Of a stretch of DNA of 58,684 bases, positions 53,441-58,684 are shown one piece after another. Both the position numbers and the translations under genes were made by a program. The DNA comes from Bradyrhizobium sp. (GTDB taxonomy: Bacteria; Pseudomonadota; Alphaproteobacteria; Rhizobiales; Xanthobacteraceae), in NCBI RefSeq assembly GCF_019244115.1, contig NZ_JAFATE010000110.1, positions 1-58,684 on the forward strand, read 5' to 3'. Every line of letters starts with the position of its first letter. The stretch's first letter is position 1. The notes beneath the pieces were generated by a model. That model made no database searches, was not told the origin of the DNA, and was given only the letters and a program-made list of their open reading frames with translations.

Positions 53441-53983
53441 GTGAGTATTCCAAATATCATTACCCTCGGACGGATCCTGCTGGTGCCGTTCATCGTCTGG
53501 GCCATCGCTTCGAACCAGATGGAAATCGCGTTCGCCGTGTTCATCGTCGCCGGCATCAGCGATGCGGTCGACGGCTTTCTTGCCAAGCGTTTCGACATGG
53601 CGAGCGAGCTTGGCGCCCTGCTTGATCCCTTGGCCGACAAGGCGCTGCTGGTCTCGATCTACATGGCGCTCGGGATCGGGGGTGCGATCCCGCGCTGGCT
53701 GGTCATTCTGGTGGTTTCCCGCGACATCATGATCGTGACCGCCGTGATTGTGTCATGGTTGTTCGACAAACCTGTTGCGATGAAACCGCTGATGGTGTCG
53801 AAGCTCAACACGGGCGCGCAGGTGGCATTTGCCGCCCTGATCCTGGCTTCCCTCAGCTTCGGCTTTCAGCCGGCGCCCTATGATTCGATCCTGATGGTTT
53901 TCGTGACGGCTTTTACCCTGGTTTCGGTGTCCCTCTATCTGGTGGAGTGGGTGCGGCACATGGGCACGATCGAGGCGAGATAG
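53441..53983 (+). CDS. CDP-alcohol phosphatidyltransferase (PgsA/cardiolipin synthase-like)
   Basis: A roughly 180-residue inner-membrane enzyme. The opening SIPNIITLGRILLVPFIV and the CDP-alcohol motif in SDAVDGFLAKRFDM then GALLDPLADKALL (DG-x2-A-(K)R-x8-G-x3-D-x3-D) define the family. Five to six helices follow. It transfers a phosphatidyl group from CDP-diacylglycerol to glycerol phosphate or a phospholipid. The GTG at 53441 is favoured by the N-terminus of the family; a TTG at 53411 with a GGGGG site is an alternative. Followed by hdaA after 22 bp. Confidence 0.86.
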   Translation: MSIPNIITLGRILLVPFIVWAIASNQMEIAFAVFIVAGISDAVDGFLAKRFDMASELGALLDPLADKALLVSIYMALGIGGAIPRWLVILVVSRDIMIVTAVIVSWLFDKPVAMKPLMVSKLNTGAQVAFAALILASLSFGFQPAPYDSILMVFVTAFTLVSVSLYLVEWVRHMGTIEAR

Positions 53984-54005
53984 CGCGATAGAGGGAGTCT
54001 TTCGC

Positions 54006-54677
54006 GTGGCAGGCAGTGGTCCTCCCCGTCAACTCGCATTCACGTTGCCGCATGCGGAGAGCCTGACGCGCGACAACTTTCTCGAAGGCCCCGCCAATGC
54101 GGCAGCGCTCGCTTTGATCGACGCCTGGCCCGAATGGCCGAGCCGAACCATGATGCTGGTCGGGCCGGAGGGATCGGGCAAGAGCCATCTCGCCGCGATC
54201 TGGGCGGGCGAGGCGGGCGCGCGTTCGACCGCGGCGCACGCGCTCGGCGCGGCTGACGTGCCCGACGCGCTCACGACGGGCGCACTTGTCGTGGAGGATT
54301 TGCGGCCCCGCGAGGTCGACGAGCGCGCACTGTTTCATCTGCTCAATCTCGCGCGCGAGCAGGCGGCCTTCGTGCTCATGACCGGCCGTATGTCGCCCTC
54401 CGCCATGGACGTCGAGTTGCGCGACCTGGACTCGCGCCTGCGCGCGCTGCCCACGGTATCGCTGTCGTCCCCAGACGAGCAGTTGTTCCGCGCGCTCATC
54501 GTCAAATTCTGCGCCGACCGCCAGCTTGCGATCGACGAAAGCGTGGTGAGCTATCTCGTCAGCCGGATCGAGCGCTCCTCGGCGGCGGCACGGCGGGCGA
54601 TCGAGCTTCTGGACGGCGAAGCCTTGCGCCAGGGCCGGCCCGTCACCCGGGCGCTGGCAGCCGAACTGCTGCGCTAG
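54006..54677 (+). CDS. hdaA: DnaA-inactivating ATPase HdaA (DnaA/Hda family)
   Basis: A 223-residue protein with the DnaA AAA+ module but no DNA-binding domain IV. It begins with a clamp-binding-like RQLAFTLP, then shows the Walker A MLVGPEGSGKSHLAAIW, Walker B VVEDLRPREVDE and the sensor-2 region ERSSAAARRAIELL. By analogy with Hda, it would act with the sliding clamp to turn ATP-DnaA into ADP-DnaA. The GTG start follows GAGGGAG. Upstream of ppk on the same strand. Confidence 0.88.
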   Translation: MAGSGPPRQLAFTLPHAESLTRDNFLEGPANAAALALIDAWPEWPSRTMMLVGPEGSGKSHLAAIWAGEAGARSTAAHALGAADVPDALTTGALVVEDLRPREVDERALFHLLNLAREQAAFVLMTGRMSPSAMDVELRDLDSRLRALPTVSLSSPDEQLFRALIVKFCADRQLAIDESVVSYLVSRIERSSAAARRAIELLDGEALRQGRPVTRALAAELLR

Positions 54678-54728
54678 GCGGTTCGCCGCACCAGATGTGC
54701 CTTGACGGCGGGGAGCCAGGGAACATCA

Positions 54729-54757
54729 TTGTCATCGAGACGTCATCGCCCTGACAC
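54729..54757 (+). promoter_or_regulatory. Candidate Pho box upstream of ppk
   Basis: Three 7-base units at 11-bp spacing: TTGTCAT (54729-54735), ACGTCAT (54740-54746) and CTGACAC (54751-54757), with 4-nt spacers. The PhoB consensus is repeats of CTGTCAT with an 11-bp period. It starts 51 nt after hdaA and 86 nt before the ppk ATG. The fit is good but not perfect. Confidence 0.5.
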
Positions 54758-54815
54758 AGGACGCGGCGTTCGATTAGACTGCGTTGCGCCCTCTTTCGAA
54801 CCGGATCGATTTCTG

Positions 54816-57008
54816 ATGGAAACAGCACAACCTATTGATCTTAAAGAAGAAGATCTGGAAATCGACATCGCTCCCTCGATCGTGAAAAGCCCGGAACGGT
54901 TCATCAACCGGGAGCTATCCTGGCTGCATTTCAACCGCCGCGTCCTGGAGGAATCGGTCAATGCCGGCCACCCGGCGCTCGAGCGGGTCCGGTTCCTGTC
55001 GATTTCAGCCAACAACCTGGATGAGTTCTTCATGGTCCGGGTCGCCGGCATCAAGGCCCAGGTCCGGGAAGGCATTTTGGAACGCAGCCCGGACGGGCTG
55101 ACACCGTCCGAGCAGCTGTCGCTCATCAACAAGACGGTGTCGCAGCTCGCCGTCGATCAGCAGGCGATCTGGCGCGAGCTCCGCAAGCTGCTCGGCGAGC
55201 ACGGCATCGTGCTCGTCGATGGCCATGACGCCAGCAAGAGCGAGCTCAACTGGATCGAGGACCATTTCCTGCGCAACATCTTTCCGCTGCTGACCCCGCT
55301 GGCGATCGACCCGGCGCACCCCTTCCCGTTCATACCCAATCTCGGCTTTACGGTCGCCCTGCAGCTGACGCGCGTTGCCGACGGCAAGCCGATGAACGCG
55401 CTGATCCGCATGCCCGGCAAGATCGACCGCTTCATCCGCATCCCCGGCGGAAAGGACGGAACGGTCCGCCTGATCACCCTGGAGCAGGCCACCGGGCTTT
55501 TCATCGGGCGGCTGTTTCCCGGCTACACGGTGAAGGGCCGCGGCGCGTTTCGCATCATCCGCGACAGCGAAATCGAAATCGAGGAAGAGGCGGAAGATCT
55601 GGTGCGGCTGTTCGAGACCGCGCTGAAGCGGCGGCGGCGCGGGTCGGTGATCAGGCTCGAGATCGAGGCCCACATGCCCGAGGAGCTGCGCGCGTTCGTG
55701 CAGCACGCGCTCTCCGCCGCCGACGACGAAGTGCTGCTGGTCGATGGCGTGCTGGCGATGAACGAGCTGTCGCAGCTGACACGTCTAGATCGTCCTGATC
55801 TCGAATTTACACCCTACGTGCCCCGCCATCCCGAACGCGTCCGCGATCATGGCGGCGACATTTTTGCCGCGATCCGGCAAAAGGACCTGATCGTCCATCA
55901 CCCCTATGAGTCGTTCGACGTCGTGGTGCAGTTCCTGCAGCAGGCCGCGCGCGACCCGGACGTCGTCGCGATCAAACAGACGCTGTACCGCACCTCCACC
56001 AACTCGCCGATCGTGCGTGCGCTCGCCGAGGCGGCCGAAGCCGGCAAGTCGGTCACCGCGCTGATCGAGCTGAAAGCCCGCTTCGACGAGGAGGCCAACA
56101 TCCGCTGGGCGCGCGACCTCGAACGCGCCGGCGTCCAGGTGGTCTACGGCTTCCTCGAGCTGAAGACGCACGCAAAACTGTCGCTGATCGTCCGCCGCGA
56201 AGGCGGCAATCTGACCACCTATGTCCACACCGGCACCGGCAACTATCATCCGGTGACCGCGCGCATCTACACCGACCTCTCCTACTTTACCTGCGACCCG
56301 ATCATCGGCCGCGACGTGACGCGCGTCTTCAACTACATCACCGGCTATGCGGAGCCGATCGACATCGACAAGATGGCAGTCTCGCCGCTCACCTTGCGCA
56401 AGCGCATCATCGAGCACATTCAGGGCGAGACGGAGCACAGCCGCCATGGCAAGCCGGGCGCGATCTGGATGAAGATGAACTCGCTGGTCGACCCCGATAT
56501 CATCGATGCGCTGTATGAGGCCTCACAGGCCGGGGTGTCGATCGAGCTCGTGGTGCGCGGTATCTGCTGCCTCAAGCCGGGCCTTCCTGGCCTGTCGGAG
56601 AACATCCGCGTCAAATCGATCATCGGCCGCTTCCTCGAACACGGCCGAATCTACTGTTTCGGCATGGGCCAGGGCCTGCCGAGCGCCAAGGCCGCTGTGT
56701 ATATCTCGTCTGCCGACATGATGCCGCGCAACCTCGACCGCCGCGTCGAGGTGTTGTGCCCGCTGCAAAATCCCACTGTGCATCAGCAGGTTCTCGAACA
56801 GATCATGGTCGCCAATCTGAAGGACAATGAGCAGAGCTGGCAGTTGTTGCCGGACGGTTCGTCAACGCGTATGAAGGCCGCCAAGGGCGAAGAGCCTTTC
56901 AATCTGCATAAATATTTCATGACGAACCCGAGTCTGTCAGGCCGTGGAAAATCGCTCAAAGAGTCCTCTCCACGCCGCCTTACGCGCCGGACCGAACGTC
57001 ATCTCTAA
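54816..57008 (+). CDS. ppk: Polyphosphate kinase 1
   Basis: A 730-residue PPK1 that reversibly makes polyphosphate from ATP. The N-terminal domain opens [18 protein letters not shown], and the catalytic phospholipase-D-like domains contain [18 protein letters not shown] and the phosphorylated histidine region [18 protein letters not shown]. Its length (bacterial PPK1 is about 690-730) and motifs are complete. The ATG at 54816 is chosen since the upstream frame crosses the Pho-box-like region. ppx follows after 12 nt, so synthesis and breakdown of polyphosphate are co-encoded. Confidence 0.97.
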   Translation: METAQPIDLKEEDLEIDIAPSIVKSPERFINRELSWLHFNRRVLEESVNAGHPALERVRFLSISANNLDEFFMVRVAGIKAQVREGILERSPDGLTPSEQLSLINKTVSQLAVDQQAIWRELRKLLGEHGIVLVDGHDASKSELNWIEDHFLRNIFPLLTPLAIDPAHPFPFIPNLGFTVALQLTRVADGKPMNALIRMPGKIDRFIRIPGGKDGTVRLITLEQATGLFIGRLFPGYTVKGRGAFRIIRDSEIEIEEEAEDLVRLFETALKRRRRGSVIRLEIEAHMPEELRAFVQHALSAADDEVLLVDGVLAMNELSQLTRLDRPDLEFTPYVPRHPERVRDHGGDIFAAIRQKDLIVHHPYESFDVVVQFLQQAARDPDVVAIKQTLYRTSTNSPIVRALAEAAEAGKSVTALIELKARFDEEANIRWARDLERAGVQVVYGFLELKTHAKLSLIVRREGGNLTTYVHTGTGNYHPVTARIYTDLSYFTCDPIIGRDVTRVFNYITGYAEPIDIDKMAVSPLTLRKRIIEHIQGETEHSRHGKPGAIWMKMNSLVDPDIIDALYEASQAGVSIELVVRGICCLKPGLPGLSENIRVKSIIGRFLEHGRIYCFGMGQGLPSAKAAVYISSADMMPRNLDRRVEVLCPLQNPTVHQQVLEQIMVANLKDNEQSWQLLPDGSSTRMKAAKGEEPFNLHKYFMTNPSLSGRGKSLKESSPRRLTRRTERHL

Positions 57009-57020
57009 GGAACAGGGCAA

Positions 57021-58523
57021 GTGACGCGGCCGCGCAAGCGCGGCTCGAGCGTCGCGGTCATCGACATCGGCTCCAACTCGGTCCGCCTCGTCGTCTATGA
57101 GGAGATGGCGCGCAGCCTGGTGTCGATCTTCAACGAAAAGACACTCTGCGGGCTCGGCCGCGAGGTGCAGAGCACCGGTCTCTTGGCGCCCGATGCCGTG
57201 GCCAAGGCTTTGACCTCGCTGAGGCGGTTTCGTGCGCTGTGCCGGATCATGAAGGTCGGCCGCGTCCATGCGATCGCAACCGCGGCCTGCCGCGATGCTT
57301 CGAATGGCCCCGAGTTCATCGCCAGGGCCGAACAGATCTGCCGGGTCCGAATCGAGATCCTCTCCGGCCCGCGCGAGGCGCAGCTCTCGGCACTCGGCGT
57401 GGTCTCCGGCATCCACAGGCCGGACGGCATCGTCGGCGACCTCGGCGGCGGCTCGCTCGAACTCGTCGACATCAGCGGCCACCGCGTGCGCAAGGGCGTG
57501 ACGCTGCCCTTGGGAACGCTGGCGCTGCAGGACCTCTCCGACAAGTCGCTGAAGCGCGCCGAACGCATCGTCAAGACGCAGCTCGCCGGCGTTCCGCTGC
57601 TTGCCGGAGGTGGCGGACGCTCGTTCTATGCGGTCGGCGGGACATGGCGCGCGCTCGCCCGCATTCACATCATCCAGAGCGGATATCCGCTCGGCGTGAT
57701 GCATGGCTATTCGATACCGGCGGCGGAAGCTCTCGATTTCGCCCGGCGGCTGCGCCGGCTCGTCGCCGCCGACATGCTGGCCAATATCGAGGCGGTCGCC
57801 GAGGCGCGGCGTCCGCTGCTCGCCTACGCGGCGCTGGTGCTCGAATATATCATCGGCATAGCCAGGCCGAGATCCATCGTGTTCTCGACCTTCGGCGTTC
57901 GCGAGGGTCTGTTGTATGACCGGCTGCCGGCGCCGGAGCGGGCCAAGGACGGGCTGATTGCCGCCGCGCAGCAGCTCAACGCCCTGTTGTCGCGATCGGC
58001 GCGCCACGCCGAGGAGCTGATGGCCTGGACCGACCGTTTCGTCCATGTCGTCAAGCTGCGCGAGAGCGAGGAGGACCGTCGGCTGCGCCATGCGGCCTGC
58101 CTGCTGTCGGATATCGGCTGGCGCGTTCACCCCGATCACCGCGGCGAGCAGACGCTGCACCTGATCACCAACGGGAATTTCGGCTCGATCGATCATCAGG
58201 GCCGCGCCTTCGTGGCGCTCTCGGTGTTCTTCCGCTATGCCGGCCTCAGCGAGGAAAACCAGCCGCCCGAGATCATCCAGCAGATGGTGCCACAGGCCAT
58301 GCTCGACCGTGCGCGCATCCTGGGCGCGGCCTTCCGCGTCGCGCATCTGACCTCGGCGGCGCGGCCCGGGCTGTTGCCGGCGACACATTTCCGCACCCAG
58401 GGGCGCAATCTGATGCTGGTGTTCGAACACCAGATGGTCGATCTCGTCGCCGACCGCGTCGGCGGCCGCTTCAAGCAACTGGCGCGCCTGGTCGGGCGTA
58501 GCGGCTCGATCGTGCTGCGCTGA
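57021..58523 (+). CDS. ppx: Exopolyphosphatase (Ppx/GppA family)
   Basis: A 500-residue enzyme that removes terminal phosphate from polyphosphate (or pppGpp). The ASKHA-fold phosphate loops are VAVIDIGSNSVRLVVYE and VGDLGGGSLELVDI. A helical C-terminal half with LRHAACLLSDIGWRVHPDHR (HD-like region) follows. The GTG start is preceded by AGGA. Twelve nucleotides separate it from ppk, so they are an operon. A hairpin and an IS630-type element follow. Confidence 0.95.
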   Translation: MTRPRKRGSSVAVIDIGSNSVRLVVYEEMARSLVSIFNEKTLCGLGREVQSTGLLAPDAVAKALTSLRRFRALCRIMKVGRVHAIATAACRDASNGPEFIARAEQICRVRIEILSGPREAQLSALGVVSGIHRPDGIVGDLGGGSLELVDISGHRVRKGVTLPLGTLALQDLSDKSLKRAERIVKTQLAGVPLLAGGGGRSFYAVGGTWRALARIHIIQSGYPLGVMHGYSIPAAEALDFARRLRRLVAADMLANIEAVAEARRPLLAYAALVLEYIIGIARPRSIVFSTFGVREGLLYDRLPAPERAKDGLIAAAQQLNALLSRSARHAEELMAWTDRFVHVVKLRESEEDRRLRHAACLLSDIGWRVHPDHRGEQTLHLITNGNFGSIDHQGRAFVALSVFFRYAGLSEENQPPEIIQQMVPQAMLDRARILGAAFRVAHLTSAARPGLLPATHFRTQGRNLMLVFEHQMVDLVADRVGGRFKQLARLVGRSGSIVLR

Positions 58524-58524
58524 C

Positions 58525-58549
58525 AGGGGCGCCCACGAGGGGCGCCCCT
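58525..58549 (+). terminator. Terminator hairpin after ppx, next to an insertion sequence
   Basis: AGGGGCGCCC (58525-58534) and GGGCGCCCCT (58540-58549) form a perfect 10-bp stem with a 5-nt loop two bases after the ppx stop. The expected T-run is missing; the sequence after the stem is the left end of an IS630-type element beginning after TA. Confidence 0.65.
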
Positions 58550-58550
58550 A

Positions 58551-58684
58551 AAGCGGGATGAGATTAGGCTGAATCGAATTGGGATTCCCAAATCAGCGCA
58601 TTTCTGATTCACCATGCTGGCTGGGAAGGGAGGCCGGCATGGATGGGAGCACCATATTCTCTTGACCTTCGGAAGCGGGTTGTC
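58551..58684 (+). mobile_element. IS630-type insertion sequence, left end (cut by window end)
   Basis: The element seems to start after the TA at 58549-58550, the target dinucleotide of IS630-family elements, with AAGCGGGATGAGATTAGGCT as the probable terminal inverted repeat. The right end is outside the window, so repeat and duplication cannot be confirmed. Confidence 0.6.
58643..58684 (+). CDS. IS630-type transposase, N-terminal fragment
   Basis: The ATG at 58643, a few bases after GGGAAGGGAGG, opens MGAPYSLDLRKRVV, the usual start of IS630-type transposases with the first helix of their helix-turn-helix. It runs off the end of the window, so only 14 residues are seen. Confidence 0.68.
   Translation, partial: MGAPYSLDLRKRVV

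Noticed and set aside
56937..58478. 513-codon minus-strand frame across ppx
   Set aside because: Antisense shadow; no start signal or family motif.

Overview
The window is high-GC alphaproteobacterial chromosome. It most probably comes from Bradyrhizobium or a close relative in the Nitrobacteraceae. The basis is the protein families (SelO, HdaA, ppk-ppx order, DUF899, DUF3597, PRC-barrel and several short lineage-typical proteins), an EcfG-type promoter, a CtrA-type box, and the abundance of short palindromic intergenic repeats. No rRNA, tRNA or CRISPR array was found. The genus is inferred from recalled resemblance, not from a search.

Layout. 1-4.1 kb: a branched-chain amino-acid type ABC transporter (3' end of the binding-protein gene, then livG, livF, livH, livM), tightly coupled. 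4.0-8.9 kb: a Gfo/Idh/MocA oxidoreductase and a nucleotide-sugar type epimerase (both minus), a class III aminotransferase, a decayed aapJ-like binding-protein gene, a conserved 44-aa protein and a PRC-barrel protein. 9.0-13.6 kb: a frameshifted gene remnant, a HAD phosphatase, and a minus-strand run of small membrane protein, acyl-CoA synthetase, tandem-PPC protein and AAA ATPase. 13.8-19.8 kb: small stress or envelope genes (GNAT, DUF1127, DUF3597 with an EcfG promoter, DUF2189), an ArgE/DapE-type peptidase, small secreted proteins and CreA. 20-28.7 kb: L,D-transpeptidase, a large membrane protein, glutathione peroxidase, polysaccharide deacetylase, a DHFR-like reductase, DoxX and the malic enzyme-phosphotransacetylase fusion.

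28.8-38.5 kb: a large exported protein of unknown function, an alpha/beta hydrolase, a methyltransferase and membrane protein divergent from a LysR regulator, an amidohydrolase, a PanE-family reductase and two tandem DUF899 thioredoxin-like proteins. Two 85-bp, 82/85 identical intergenic elements (30891-30975 and 38664-38748) each end in an intrinsic terminator. The second has a perfect CtrA-type box (TTAA-N7-TTAAC) upstream and the first a weaker one at a similar distance. They look like a duplicated small-RNA gene.

38.7-43.3 kb is an accessory, repeat-rich patch. Four full copies and one truncated copy of a REP-like repeat alternate with a lower-GC GNAT gene and a phosphotransferase gene, so those genes are bracketed by direct repeats. 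The same patch holds a roughly 500-bp structured intergenic element.

43.3-58.5 kb is core genome: a methyltransferase, aspS, selO, rnd, two divergent 57-aa genes, an autotransporter-type barrel, purN-purM, a CDP-alcohol phosphatidyltransferase, hdaA, ppk and ppx. A Pho-box-like triple repeat lies upstream of ppk. The window ends inside an IS630-type element whose left end abuts the ppx terminator hairpin.
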